The translations under genes were made by a program, and so were the position numbers. From NCBI RefSeq assembly GCF_002284565.1, contig NZ_NPKI01000028.1, positions 25,399-89,398 on the forward strand: a DNA stretch of 64,000 bases, given 5' to 3'. The notes beneath the pieces were generated by a model that searched no databases, was not told the DNA's origin, and worked only from the letters and a program-made list of their open reading frames with translations. Below, piece after piece: positions 55,101-63,876 of the stretch (position 1 is the first letter of the stretch; each line of letters opens with the position of its first letter). The stretch is from Mesorhizobium mediterraneum (lineage in GTDB: Bacteria > Pseudomonadota > Alphaproteobacteria > Rhizobiales > Rhizobiaceae).

Positions 55101-55846
55101 TCAGGCGTTGGCGCCGCCGTCGATGGTCAATGCGGCGCCTGTCACGAAGCGCCCTTCGGGACCGGCCAGCCAGGCGACCATGCCGGCGATCTCTTCAGCC
55201 TTGCCGAAGCGAGGCGTCGCCATCTTCTGCCGCTGGTGCTCGGCGTGCGGGCCACTGGCCGGGTTCATATCGGTATCGGTCGAGCCCGGATGAACGACGT
55301 TGGCGGTGATCCCGCGTGAACCGAGGTCGCGCGCCAATGCCTTGGTCAAGCCGACCAATGCCGCCTTGCTGGCCGAGTAGGCGCTGAGGCTGGTGTCGGT
55401 GACACGCTCGGCCAGATTGCTGCCGATGGAGATGATCCTGCCGCCCTCGCCCATATGCACTGCCGCCGCCTTAGAGGCCACGAACGGGGCTCTGACATTG
55501 ACCTCCATGGTTTCATCGAAGTCGGCGAGCGATAATGCATCGATCGGCGCGGCGCGCCAGATGCCGGCGCTGTTGACGAGGATGTAAGCCGCCCGAAGGC
55601 CTTCACTGTCTCACCGACCGCCGCTCGGATTGCGGCAGCGTCGCGATTGTCGGCCTTCAGGGCAACGGCGCGACCGCCGGCCGCCTCGATTTCTCCCACG
55701 ACCGCACGGGCCTGCTCCTCGCCATTCACGTAAGTAAGCGCGACGCTGGCGCCGTCGGCCGCGAGCCTTCGCGCAATCGCCGCGCCGATGCCGCGGCTGC
55801 CGCCGGTGACGAGCGCGGCCTTGCCATTCAAGCCGATGGGAGACAT
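55101..55846 (-). pseudogene. SDR-family oxidoreductase with a frameshift
   Basis: The gene starts at ATG 55846 after AAAAGGAG and reads as an SDR (TGGSRGIGAAIARRL near the N-terminus). After GRL a single base is missing compared with the expected GRLDILVN (position ~55585, CTTACATC where CTTGACATC is expected). The rest in another frame continues to EVNVRAPF, SxxSxYSASKAA and a GG end (55101). So the two halves form one complete SDR in different frames: a recent pseudogene or a sequencing error. It is divergent to a TetR gene, its likely regulator. Confidence 0.8.
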
Positions 55847-55867
55847 TCGTTTACTCCTTTTCTGTAA

Positions 55868-55930
55868 TGATCGATACATAAATGTCTGCCAGCCTTGCCC
55901 GGATGCGTCAACAGATTTATGTATCAATCA
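55868..55930. promoter_or_regulatory. Inverted 16-bp half-sites, likely TetR operator
   Basis: TGATCGATACATAAAT (55868-55883) and ATTTATGTATCAATCA (55915-55930) are inverted copies with one mismatch, 31 bases apart, lying between the SDR start and the TetR start. Their location and symmetry suggest binding of the TetR-family protein and joint control of both genes. Confidence 0.6.
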
Positions 55931-55946
55931 ACACAGAAAGGATGCC

Positions 55947-56558
55947 ATGACGGAACGAGGCCGCCCCCGCACCTTCGATCGAACCACTGCCCTCCGGCGC
56001 GCAATGGAGGTGTTTTGGGCCAAGGGCTATGAGGGCGCATCGATGAGCGACCTGACCGCGGCGATGGGCATCAACTCGCCAAGCCTCTACGCCGCCTTCG
56101 GCAGCAAGGAAGCGCTCTTTCTCGAAGCGGTCGAGCTCTACACGCAGGTCGAAGGCACCGATATCTGGTCCGCACTGGAAAAGGCGCCGACGGCGTGCCA
56201 GGCGGTCGAGCGTTTTCTGCGCCAGACGGCCAAGGCCTATTCGCAGACCGATCGTCCGCAAGGCTGCCTGATCGCGCTCGGCGCGCTGCACCAGGACTCA
56301 AGCCGCGGCGCCATCTGCGATGATCTGCGCCGCCGCCGCGCCGAGAACCGCGCAGCCTTGCTGAGACGGCTGGAACGTGGCGTCGCGGAAGGCGAATTGC
56401 CGGCAGACTTCGATTGCCGCGTGGCTGCGACGTTCTATGCGACCGTGCAGCACGGCATGTCGATCCAGGCGCGCGACGGCGCATCGCGCGCCGCCCTTAT
56501 GGCGACTGTCGCCGGTGCGATGGCAGCGTGGAAGGGGATGGCCGGCACCGACACGTGA
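55947..56558 (+). CDS. TetR/AcrR-family transcriptional regulator
   Basis: 203 residues. N-terminal HTH: RTTALRRAMEVFWAKGYEGASMSDLTAAMGINSPSLYAAFGSKEALFLEAVELY (~12-65), followed by a helical ligand domain matching the TetR_C_16-type branch (QGCLIALGAL). ATG at 55947; the upstream frame is not used. Divergent to the SDR pseudogene with a palindrome between, the usual arrangement for a repressor of a detoxifying or quinone-related SDR. It is intact, so the regulator outlives its disrupted partner. Confidence 0.88.
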   Translation: MTERGRPRTFDRTTALRRAMEVFWAKGYEGASMSDLTAAMGINSPSLYAAFGSKEALFLEAVELYTQVEGTDIWSALEKAPTACQAVERFLRQTAKAYSQTDRPQGCLIALGALHQDSSRGAICDDLRRRRAENRAALLRRLERGVAEGELPADFDCRVAATFYATVQHGMSIQARDGASRAALMATVAGAMAAWKGMAGTDT

Positions 56559-56574
56559 CAAACGCCGGCGGCAT

Positions 56575-57486
56575 TTAATGCAGCGATACCGGCTCCCGGT
56601 GTTCGGCAACGAAGTCGATCGCGCGCTCGACCACGCCCTTGTCGGCGAGAATGCGGCGATGGCCGAGCCCGTCCGCCCAGTAGAGCGTGACGTGGTCGCC
56701 GGCGCCCGCATAGAGCCTCGCATGGTCGGCGGACACTTCGCGGTCGTCCGGCGCATGGATGACCAGCGTTGGCACTGGCGTGCGGGCAAGCTGGCGGTCG
56801 CCGACGAATTCGTGCAGCGGCCGGCCGGCGATGCGTTCGACCCGGTCCGCCATGGCGGCCTGCGAGCGTGGGCCGACACTGAGCATGCGGCTGAAATCGT
56901 TGAAGATCGCCGGCAGCGAGCTCGGGGCCGCGATCAGCACCAGCCGCTCGGCCGCCAGCGGCGGAATGTTCTTGACCGAACCGACGACGGCATTGGCGGC
57001 GACGGCGCCGCCGAAGGAATGGCCGACGACCGCCACGAACGGGCCGAACCATTCGCCGGTCAGCCGTGCGGCTTCGACAGCACTGACCAGTGTGAGTCGG
57101 CGGCCCTGCGACTGGCCGTGCCCCGGCAGGTCGAGCGAGACAACCTTGTAACCGGCGTCACGATAGCCTTCGATCAGCGTGCGCATATATTCGGTGCGCG
57201 AACGCCAGCCATGGATGACGAGCACCGTGCCGACGGCCCGCCTGCCCGGCTCTGGCCTGAATTCATGCGCCATGACGCACCCGTTTTTGGTCTTCAGCCG
57301 ATGATGGCGCGCCTCGGCCATGAAGCCGGCGGCGCGGTCGACGGCGCGTCGCTCGCCGTCGCTGAGGATCTTGGCGTTCGGCGTGCGGCAGAACAGTTCG
57401 AACGCCGCGCGCCCGGTAAGGCGGGGAGCCACATGTTCGGCGGCAGCAAACACGCCCCGGATGACCTTCAATCCAAATGATGCCAT
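56575..57486 (-). CDS. Alpha/beta hydrolase
   Basis: 303 residues of the alpha/beta-hydrolase fold: VLVIHGWRSRTEYM (oxyanion loop), VVGHSFGGAVAAN (nucleophile Ser ~158), acid in IHAPDDREV, catalytic His in GLGHRRIL. The N-terminal ~60 residues are helical. The substrate cannot be told; similar proteins are esterases or lysophospholipase-like. It is divergent to a MarR regulator that probably controls it, with two palindromes in between. Confidence 0.82.
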   Translation of the reverse strand: MASFGLKVIRGVFAAAEHVAPRLTGRAAFELFCRTPNAKILSDGERRAVDRAAGFMAEARHHRLKTKNGCVMAHEFRPEPGRRAVGTVLVIHGWRSRTEYMRTLIEGYRDAGYKVVSLDLPGHGQSQGRRLTLVSAVEAARLTGEWFGPFVAVVGHSFGGAVAANAVVGSVKNIPPLAAERLVLIAAPSSLPAIFNDFSRMLSVGPRSQAAMADRVERIAGRPLHEFVGDRQLARTPVPTLVIHAPDDREVSADHARLYAGAGDHVTLYWADGLGHRRILADKGVVERAIDFVAEHREPVSLH

Positions 57487-57505
57487 AGTGGCGATCCATC
57501 CATTC

Positions 57506-57539
57506 GTTCAAGCATGAACATAATAGTTCAAACATGAAC
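57506..57539. promoter_or_regulatory. Two tandem 14-bp palindromes, likely MarR operators
   Basis: GTTCAAGCATGAAC (57506-57519) and GTTCAAACATGAAC (57526-57539) have the form GTTCAnnnnTGAAC and their centres are 20 bp apart, two helical turns. The second overlaps the MarR start codon at 57534, so the regulator would block its own translation start or transcription. The hydrolase start is only 20 bases away on the other side. Confidence 0.7.
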
Positions 57540-57986
57540 ATTAAACAAGAGCTACCCTGGGACAACCCGCGGTTTCGCAACTGGGTCGCGGTGGCGCGCG
57601 CTTGCCATGTGCTGGAGCGCACGCTGGCGGTGAAGCTCGCGCCGCTTGACCTCAAGCCGGCGCAACTCGACGTGCTGATGAACCTTTACCGCCATCCCGG
57701 CATGTCGCAGCATGATCTCGCCCGCCGGCTGCTGGTCGGCCGTTCCAACATCACCATGCTTTTGCCGCAACTCGAGACACGCGGCCTGCTGCGCCGCGAA
57801 GGTGACCAGAAGGACAAGCGGGTGCTGCGGCTTACCTTGACCGAAGCCGGCACGGAACTTCTGATGCAGGCGCTGAAGGTCCATATGGCGCTGATCGAGA
57901 AAGCGATGAGCCAGTCGACGCCGGAGCAATGCGATATGATCGGCGAGCAGATGCGCAAGATTGCCGACGTTCTCAAGGAAGCGTGA
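57534..57986 (+). CDS. MarR-family transcriptional regulator
   Basis: 150 residues with winged-helix pattern: LNLYRHPGMSQHDLARRLLVGRSNITMLLPQLETRGLLRREGDQKDKRVLRLTLTEAG (~47-105), the wing being GDQKDKRVLRL. MarR proteins repress efflux or detoxification genes until a phenolic ligand binds. Divergent to the hydrolase gene and overlapping its own operator. Convergent to the PNPOx-like gene, with 20 bases between stops. Confidence 0.88.
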   Translation: MNIKQELPWDNPRFRNWVAVARACHVLERTLAVKLAPLDLKPAQLDVLMNLYRHPGMSQHDLARRLLVGRSNITMLLPQLETRGLLRREGDQKDKRVLRLTLTEAGTELLMQALKVHMALIEKAMSQSTPEQCDMIGEQMRKIADVLKEA

Positions 57987-58006
57987 CGGGGCCGGTAGCG
58001 ATCCGC

Positions 58007-58618
58007 TCACCACATCGACTTTTTCGCGCGCTCCGGCCACTCTTTGTCGTAGGCCTCGCCGTCGATGCCTTTCCGGCTGGTGATTTCCAGGATTGTTCCA
58101 GGTGTCGGCAGCGATTTCGGATCGACATGCCTCGCCGGGTTCCACAGTTCCGACCGGACAATGGCGCGGGCGCACTGGAAATAAACCGAATCGACATCGA
58201 TGACCGTGACTGAGCGCGCCGGCTTGCCGTCGACGCTGAACGAGGCGCAGAGCGCGGCGTCGGTGGTGATATGGGCGCGGCCGTTGACGCGCAGCGTCGT
58301 GCCGGAGCCTGGGACCAGGAACAACAGGCCGACGCGCGGATCGCGAATGATGTTTTTCAGCGAATCGGCACGGTTGTTGCCGCGCCGGTCCGGCATCATC
58401 AGGGTTTTCGGATCGTGGATGCGAACAAAGCCGGCGAGATCGCCGCGCGGTGAGCAATCCAGCCCTTCCGGCCCGCTGGTCGCGAGCGCGACAAAGGGCG
58501 AGGCTTCGATGAAGGCAGCGTATTCAGGGATCACATGGTCGAGTTCCTTGACCAGCGAGGTCTCGCCGGGCAGGCCATAAAGCGCTTCGAGCTGTTCGAC
58601 CGTGGTGATGACGGGCAT
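58007..58618 (-). CDS. Pyridoxamine 5'-phosphate oxidase-like (flavin-binding) protein
   Basis: 203 residues with the split-barrel fold: TSGPEGLDCSPRGD, PDRRGNNRADSLKNIIRDPRVGLLFLVPG and a C-terminal active-site-like end. It matches the MSMEG_1061-type branch of the PNPOx superfamily, whose members bind FMN or F420 and whose substrates are mostly unknown. ATG start; GGAG nearby. Divergent to the NTF2-like gene remnants. Confidence 0.8.
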   Translation of the reverse strand: MPVITTVEQLEALYGLPGETSLVKELDHVIPEYAAFIEASPFVALATSGPEGLDCSPRGDLAGFVRIHDPKTLMMPDRRGNNRADSLKNIIRDPRVGLLFLVPGSGTTLRVNGRAHITTDAALCASFSVDGKPARSVTVIDVDSVYFQCARAIVRSELWNPARHVDPKSLPTPGTILEITSRKGIDGEAYDKEWPERAKKSMW

Positions 58619-58774
58619 GTTTTCGTCTCCGAGTATCCGCCGCCGCTACTCCATATCCGTGACGTTTTGACGACACGTGCTGCACGTCTTTTCGGTTGTC
58701 TGGAAACGGGTGTCGAACCAACGATATAAGGGGCAAGTCGCGTCAACCGTACGATACTGATCACGGAGACCGAA

Positions 58775-59839
58775 ATGGATAAACCACTCGATCGGCGACG
58801 CACCGCCATGGAACTTCTTGAAAACATGTTCGAGGTTGAAATGCGCTTCCTGCAATCAGGGCCGGCGAGCCTCGACACGCTTGCTAGCGCATTTCATGCC
58901 GAGATTGTCGTGCATGAGCCGCAGTCCTTGCCCTATCGAGGCCATAGCGTTGGTTTCCCGATAAACAACGCTACCAGATTAAAGCACGAGCGAGTATTGA
59001 TCGGTGGCCTTGCCAATCTTTGGATTCGGCAATGCAACAGCTACTCCCAGAGGGATATTCCTTCTTGCGCTATAGCTCGTTGCACAGCCGCACGTTCCTC
59101 CAGTCGACGAGTATGAGTGGTCCAAGCTGGATAAGTATTTTGCATATCAATGGCCATACGATTTCCCCACCGATAGAATACGAGCAAATATGGATCAACG
59201 ATTGAGTAGCACTCTCCTATTGCCCAAACTCGGTCCTTCATCTTGGTATCTATAAGAGCAAATGCGGAGGCCAAATGCTCCTTTCCTCTTTCAACCAACG
59301 GCGCGTACATCGTTTCATCCGGTAAGAAAAAGTCGGCGCGCCAGATCATTCGGACGGCGACCGCGTGAACCGCACTGGATAGCCAGTTAAACCATTCGAT
59401 GGAACGGACGACATTTGCTGCATCCGCTCCCAGGAGTCCCGTGTCTGGGTTCGTCAGGCCCAGGTGCAACAAAATTGCCGGCGCTTCAGTGAGAGTGAAA
59501 TTCTCGGCAATGAGAACAGGGATTCGCCCTTTCGGATTGAATCGACGGAATTCGTCGGTTTTGGTTTCGGGATGGCCGGGAGACATCAACGCTAGCGAAT
59601 ATGGTCTTCCAATCTCCTCCATGAGGATGTGAGGCGCAAAAGAGCATGAGCCTGGCGCAGCATAAAGTGTGTAATGCATTAGTTCCTCCGAAAACCGTAT
59701 CTTTCTTGTTTCACTATGCACTGGTTGCGAATGGCATTTGGCTCGACCTGAAAGAGGTTTATGCTTCAAGGATGACCGGTTGATCGAAGGCACGCCGTTT
59801 TATCACGACACCAGCGAAATACTGGCGATCCTGCGTTGA
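58775..59839 (+). pseudogene. NTF2-like (SnoaL) gene split by a foreign segment
   Basis: The first 61 codons (58775-~58957) read as an NTF2-like protein start (MDKPLDRRRTAMELLENMF ... HEPQSLPYRGHSVGF) and the matching C-terminal end, FKDDRLIEGTPFYHDTSEILAILR, occurs at ~59764-59839 on the same strand in the same phase. Between them lies about 800 bp with lower GC that carries a complete minus-strand glutathione S-transferase gene. The middle of the NTF2-like domain (roughly 60 residues) is missing. So the gene was broken by an insertion-with-deletion. No transposase or terminal repeats are visible. Confidence 0.6.
59041..59679 (-). CDS. Glutathione S-transferase
   Basis: 212 residues: N-terminal thioredoxin-like domain starting MHYTLYAAPGSCSFAPHI (Ser/Cys in the catalytic region typical of beta-type GSTs), FNPKGRIPVL with the cis-Pro, and a C-terminal helical domain with SIVDPYLLVFYRWG. 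It conjugates or binds glutathione; the substrate is unknown. ATG at 59679 follows GGAGG. Its codon use and GC are visibly lower than neighbours, and it lies inside the split NTF2-like gene, both pointing to acquisition. Confidence 0.85.
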   Translation of the reverse strand: MHYTLYAAPGSCSFAPHILMEEIGRPYSLALMSPGHPETKTDEFRRFNPKGRIPVLIAENFTLTEAPAILLHLGLTNPDTGLLGADAANVVRSIEWFNWLSSAVHAVAVRMIWRADFFLPDETMYAPLVERGKEHLASAFALIDTKMKDRVWAIGECYSIVDPYLLVFYRWGNRMAIDMQNTYPAWTTHTRRLEERAAVQRAIAQEGISLWE

Positions 59840-59862
59840 CCAGGGCGTCGTGCGGGAACCAT

Positions 59863-60216
59863 TCAACGATCGCGGCTTAGCCCCTTGTCTTCCAACTCGG
59901 CGAGATAGGCGGCCCAGCGTGCCTCCTTCTCATGGCCCAGCGTATGCAGGTAATTCCAGGTGAAGATGCCGGTATCGTGGAAGTCGTCGAAGGTGATGCG
60001 GACGGCATAGTTGCCGACCGGCTCGATCTTCAGGATCGCAACATTGCGCTTGCCGGGAACGGTCACGCGCTGTTCGGGCGAATGGCCCTGCACTTCGGCC
60101 GATGGCGAGACAACACGCAGAAACTCCGCCGGCAATTCGAACGGCTGATGGTCAGGGAAGGTCACGGTAAGCAGCTTGCGGTCCTTCGAGACCCTCAGTT
60201 CCTTCGGCGCCGTCAT
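59863..60216 (-). CDS. DUF971-family protein
   Basis: 117 residues: LRVSKDRKLLTVTFPDHQPFELPAEFLRVVSPSAEVQGH and VGNYAVRITFDDFHDTGIFTWNYLHTLG, the DUF971 fold that also forms the N-terminal domain of gamma-butyrobetaine hydroxylases. Stand-alone DUF971 proteins are linked to iron-sulfur cluster carriers in other bacteria; no such role can be read here. ATG at 60216, near a weak site. Divergent to moaA with a ~200-base spacer. Confidence 0.82.
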   Translation of the reverse strand: MTAPKELRVSKDRKLLTVTFPDHQPFELPAEFLRVVSPSAEVQGHSPEQRVTVPGKRNVAILKIEPVGNYAVRITFDDFHDTGIFTWNYLHTLGHEKEARWAAYLAELEDKGLSRDR

Positions 60217-60357
60217 GGTGATAGATTCCGCATCATCTGTCCTTTCCCTACGCCGCTTCACGCAACGGGAAAAGGCCGCTTCGAAACTTCCGACGCAATC
60301 TGTCGGCGGCGCGATGTTACCAAAGATCGAGACCTCTTATCTTGAATAGCAGGTTGG

Positions 60358-60385
60358 ATCGTATCACATAGCCATATATAACGAT
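60358..60385. promoter_or_regulatory. Candidate ModE-type operator upstream of moaA
   Basis: The right half TATATAACGAT (60375-60385) matches the known ModE half-site exactly, and the left half ATCGTATCACA (60358-60368) matches its inverse at 7 of 11 positions with a 6-base spacer. It lies 30 bases before the moaA start codon. ModE represses molybdate and Moco genes when molybdate is plentiful. No modE gene lies in the window. Confidence 0.45.
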
Positions 60386-60415
60386 GCCGTTCGCAGCCAC
60401 GGGAAACGCACGAGC

Positions 60416-61411
60416 ATGGACATGATCGATCCTTTTGGTCGCACGATCAGCTACCTGCGCGTGTCGGTCACCGACCGCTGCGATTTCCGCTGCACCTATT
60501 GCATGGCCGAAGATATGGCGTTCCTTCCCAAGAAGGATCTGCTGTCGCTGGAAGAGCTCGACCGGCTGTGCACGGTTTTCATCGAGAAGGGTGTGAGGAA
60601 ACTGCGTCTTACCGGCGGCGAGCCGCTGGTGCGCAAGAACATCATGCATCTCGTCCGCCAGATTGCGCGTCATCTCGAAAGTGGTGCGCTGGAAGAACTG
60701 ACGCTGACCACCAATGGCTCGCAGCTTTCCCGCTTTGCCGCTGAGCTCGCCGATTGCGGGGTCAAGCGCATCAATGTCTCGCTGGATACGCTGGACCCGG
60801 AAAAATTCCGCCAGATCACCCGCTGGGGCAATCTCGACAAGGTCATGGATGGCATCGACGCTGCGCAGGCGGCGGGGCTGAAGGTAAAGCTCAATGCGGT
60901 GGCGCTGAAGGATTTCAATGACGCCGAGCTGCCGGAAATGCTGCGCTGGGCGCACGGCCGCGGCATGGAGTTGACGGTCATCGAAACCATGCCGATGGGT
61001 GAAATCGATGCCGACCGCACCGACCAGTATCTGCCGCTGTCGCTGCTGCGCGCAGCACTGGAGCGGCAGTTCACGCTGACCGACATTCGTTACAAGACCG
61101 GTGGTCCGGCCCGCTACGTCCACGTCGCCGAGACTGGTGGCAAGCTCGGCTTCATCACGCCGATGACGCATAATTTCTGCGAAAGCTGCAACCGCGTCCG
61201 GCTGACCTGCACCGGCACGCTCTATATGTGCCTCGGCCAGGAAGATGCCGCCGACCTGCGCGCGCCGTTGCGTGCCTCCGAAGGCAATGAACTGGTCGCC
61301 GACGCCATCGATGAAGCCATTGGCCGCAAGCCGAAGGGCCATGATTTCATCATCGACCGCCGCACCAACCGTCCATCGGTGTCGCGGCACATGAGCGTCA
61401 CCGGCGGCTGA
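60416..61411 (+). CDS. moaA: GTP 3',8-cyclase MoaA
   Basis: 331 residues, radical SAM enzyme. First cluster: CDFRCTYC (Cys 22, 26, 29). Second cluster in FCESCNRVRLTCTGTLYMC near 255. C-terminal Gly-Gly (SVTGG), required with MoaC for cyclic pyranopterin phosphate formation. It starts molybdenum cofactor synthesis from GTP. A possible ModE site lies upstream. Neighbours mobA and mobB are 1.1 kb downstream on the same strand, with a DMT-family transporter gene in between. Confidence 0.93.
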   Translation: MDMIDPFGRTISYLRVSVTDRCDFRCTYCMAEDMAFLPKKDLLSLEELDRLCTVFIEKGVRKLRLTGGEPLVRKNIMHLVRQIARHLESGALEELTLTTNGSQLSRFAAELADCGVKRINVSLDTLDPEKFRQITRWGNLDKVMDGIDAAQAAGLKVKLNAVALKDFNDAELPEMLRWAHGRGMELTVIETMPMGEIDADRTDQYLPLSLLRAALERQFTLTDIRYKTGGPARYVHVAETGGKLGFITPMTHNFCESCNRVRLTCTGTLYMCLGQEDAADLRAPLRASEGNELVADAIDEAIGRKPKGHDFIIDRRTNRPSVSRHMSVTGG

Positions 61412-61560
61412 TCTTCTCGCTCACACCGCCGAAATAAATCCTGCCGCTCTTGCGAGGAGGATGTAACGGGCCACGGAACGGCTGTGGACTAGCCCTTTGA
61501 CGTTGCTGTTTTGCAGCCGGCTGCTAGAGGCTTGATGCAGAACCACAACCGGTAACGCCC

Positions 61561-62481
61561 TTGCCTCTTTCGCCAAACCTGCGCGGCGCGTTGTTCATGA
61601 TGGTGGCCATGAGTGGCTTCACCCTCAACGACGCGATCAGCAAATTCTCGTCGGAATCCATGAACATGGCGCAGGTCATGCTGATCCGCGGCGCCTTCGC
61701 TTCGCTTTTTATAGGCCTGCTTGCCTGGCAACGCGGTGCGCTTGCCCTGCCCGGCTCGATGTTGCAGCCGATGGTTGCGGTGCGTGTCGCCGGCGAAGCC
61801 GGTGCTACCGTGTCGTTTCTCATTGCTCTTGCCCATCTGCCAATTGCCAACGTCTCGGCCGTGCTGCAGGCGCTGCCGCTTGCGGTGACGATGGGCGCAG
61901 CACTTGTGTTCAATGAAGGCGTCGGCTGGCGGCGCTGGCTGGCCATCGCCATCGGCTTTGCCGGCGTGCTGATCATTGTGCGGCCCGGCCTCGAGGGGTT
62001 CAGCATCTATTCCCTGCTGGCGCTGGCCTGCGTCGCCTGTTGCGCGGTGCGTGATCTCGCCACCACGCGAATACCGCAGGCCGTTCCGACATTGCTGGTG
62101 TCTACCGCCACAGCACTTGCCATGACAGTGCTGGGCGCGGCACTGCTTTCGCCAATGGGTGGGTGGACACCGATGACGGGAAAAAGCACGGCGCTGCTAG
62201 CGCTTGCGGCAGTGCTCGTGGTCATCGGTTACCAGTTCATCATCATGGCGATGCGGGTGGGCGACATCTCGTTCGTCGCGCCGTTCCGCTACACAGCCCT
62301 GCTCTGGTCGATCCTGCTTGGCCTGTTCATCTTCGGTGACGTCCCCGACCTGCCGATGATACTCGGCGCCACCGTCATCGTCGGCTCCGGCCTCTACACA
62401 CTTTACCGCGAACGGATCGTCGGCCGGCGAAAGACAGCCGCCGAAAGCGCTGGACCTGATATGGCGCCGGACGGCATATAG
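61561..62481 (+). CDS. DMT-family (EamA) transporter
   Basis: 306 residues with about ten membrane segments in two EamA halves, the usual DMT layout, with FTLNDAISKFSSESMN near the start and FVAPFRYTALLWSILLGLFIFGD near the end. DMT exporters move diverse small solutes; substrate unknown. It starts with TTG at 61561. It sits inside the Moco gene group, but no direct link to molybdenum is evident. Confidence 0.82.
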   Translation: MPLSPNLRGALFMMVAMSGFTLNDAISKFSSESMNMAQVMLIRGAFASLFIGLLAWQRGALALPGSMLQPMVAVRVAGEAGATVSFLIALAHLPIANVSAVLQALPLAVTMGAALVFNEGVGWRRWLAIAIGFAGVLIIVRPGLEGFSIYSLLALACVACCAVRDLATTRIPQAVPTLLVSTATALAMTVLGAALLSPMGGWTPMTGKSTALLALAAVLVVIGYQFIIMAMRVGDISFVAPFRYTALLWSILLGLFIFGDVPDLPMILGATVIVGSGLYTLYRERIVGRRKTAAESAGPDMAPDGI

Positions 62482-62540
62482 ACGAGCCCCGAGGGTCGCT
62501 GGAACCTGACGATTTGGGGCCGGCGAGAAGACAGCAGACG

Positions 62541-63167
62541 ATGAACCGAGATATTGCAGGGATCATTCTGGCCGGTGGCCAGTCGCGGCGAATGGGTGGT
62601 GGCGACAAAAGCTTGCTTGCGCTGGGAGGCCGCCGCGTGCTCGACCATGTCGTCGCGCGCCTTGCCCCGCAAGTCGGACCGCTGGCGCTGAGCGCCAACG
62701 GCGATCCGACACGCTTTGCCAAGTTCGGACTGCCGGTGCTTGCCGATACGGTCGAGGGTTACGCGGGACCGCTTGCCGGCATCCTTGCCGGCCTCGAGTG
62801 GGCGTCCATGGCTTGCAGTGTGGTCGTCACTGTCGCTGGCGACACGCCGTTCTTTCCCGAGGATGTGGTCGGGCGGCTGGCCGCGGTGGTCAAGGAACGT
62901 CCCGGCGCGATCGCTGTCGCCAGTTCGGGTGGCAAGCGGCATCCGACGTTCGCGCTCTGGCCGCTTGGTCTGCACGACGCGTTGCGACGTTTCCTGGTCA
63001 ATGAAGACAATAGGCGGGTTTTCGCCTTCATCGAGCGGCACGGCTTTGTCGATGTCGAATTTCCGATGTGGAACTCCGGTGGGCACGAGATTGATCCTTT
63101 CTTCAACATCAATACGCCCGACGACCTTGCCGAAGCCGAACGTCTGTTGCAGACCATGAGGCCATGA
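62541..63167 (+). CDS. mobA: Molybdenum cofactor guanylyltransferase MobA
   Basis: 208 residues with the nucleotidyltransferase start IAGIILAGGQSRRMGGGDKSLL (~5-26), GDTPFFPEDV (~100) and FFNINTPDDLAEAERLL at the end. MobA attaches GMP to molybdopterin, giving the MGD form used by DMSO-reductase-type enzymes. ATG at 62541. Its TGA overlaps the mobB start (ATGA), so both are translationally coupled. Confidence 0.92.
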   Translation: MNRDIAGIILAGGQSRRMGGGDKSLLALGGRRVLDHVVARLAPQVGPLALSANGDPTRFAKFGLPVLADTVEGYAGPLAGILAGLEWASMACSVVVTVAGDTPFFPEDVVGRLAAVVKERPGAIAVASSGGKRHPTFALWPLGLHDALRRFLVNEDNRRVFAFIERHGFVDVEFPMWNSGGHEIDPFFNINTPDDLAEAERLLQTMRP

Positions 63168-63673
63168 TGAGACGCGTCTTCGGCATCACGGGCTGGAAGA
63201 ATTCCGGCAAGACGACGCTGACCGAAAAGCTGGTCGCCGAACTTGTCCGGCGTGGCTGGAAAGTCTCGACGGTAAAACACGCCCATCATGATTTCGACAT
63301 CGACAAGCCGGGAGCGGACAGCTTTCGCCATCGGCAGGCCGGAGCCACGGAAGTCGCCATTGTGTCAGACAGGCGCTGGGCCCTGATGCATGAATTGCGC
63401 GGCGAGGACGAGCCGACGCTGGACACGATCCTGTCGCGGCTCGGCACCTTCGACATCGTGCTGGTCGAAGGCTACAAGCGTGAGGCGCACAGCAAGATCG
63501 AAACACGGCGGCTGGAGGCCAAGGACCGGGCACCGCTTTCGGCAAATGATCCGCATATCGTCGCCATCGCCGCCGACTTCGCCATAGCGGGCGAAAGCCT
63601 GCCTGTCTTTGATCTCGACGACACGAAATCGATAGCCGACTTCATCGAGCGCGCGACAGGCATGAAGCGCTGA
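63164..63673 (+). CDS. mobB: Molybdopterin-guanine dinucleotide biosynthesis protein MobB
   Basis: 169 residues, small GTP-binding protein with P-loop GWKNSGKTTLTEKLVAEL (~10-27) and LVEGYKREAHSKIE. MobB stimulates MobA. The ATG overlaps the mobA stop (ATGA); a second ATG at 63167 is an alternative. The transcript may end at a weak hairpin with a T-run near 63676-63703. Confidence 0.9.
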   Translation: MMRRVFGITGWKNSGKTTLTEKLVAELVRRGWKVSTVKHAHHDFDIDKPGADSFRHRQAGATEVAIVSDRRWALMHELRGEDEPTLDTILSRLGTFDIVLVEGYKREAHSKIETRRLEAKDRAPLSANDPHIVAIAADFAIAGESLPVFDLDDTKSIADFIERATGMKR

Positions 63674-63876
63674 GGGCATTTGCGAAGGGGCCCTTTTTCG
63701 CCGCTATTATGCCTGCCCCAACGTCATCATTGTCCACGAATGCAAATCCCGGAAGCAACGGTTTTTGCAGTTGCTTTTTTTGGGGAAAGAGTGGGAGTAT
63801 CGCGCCAGCGGGCGGTCAAAAGCACCGCCCACAGAGCCGTTTGGAACGACGGCCGGGACATACAGAGAGGACCATC

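Noticed and set aside
60217..60415. Moco riboswitch upstream of moaA
   Set aside because: The conserved Moco RNA core could not be found; the ModE-like half-site explains the only notable pattern.
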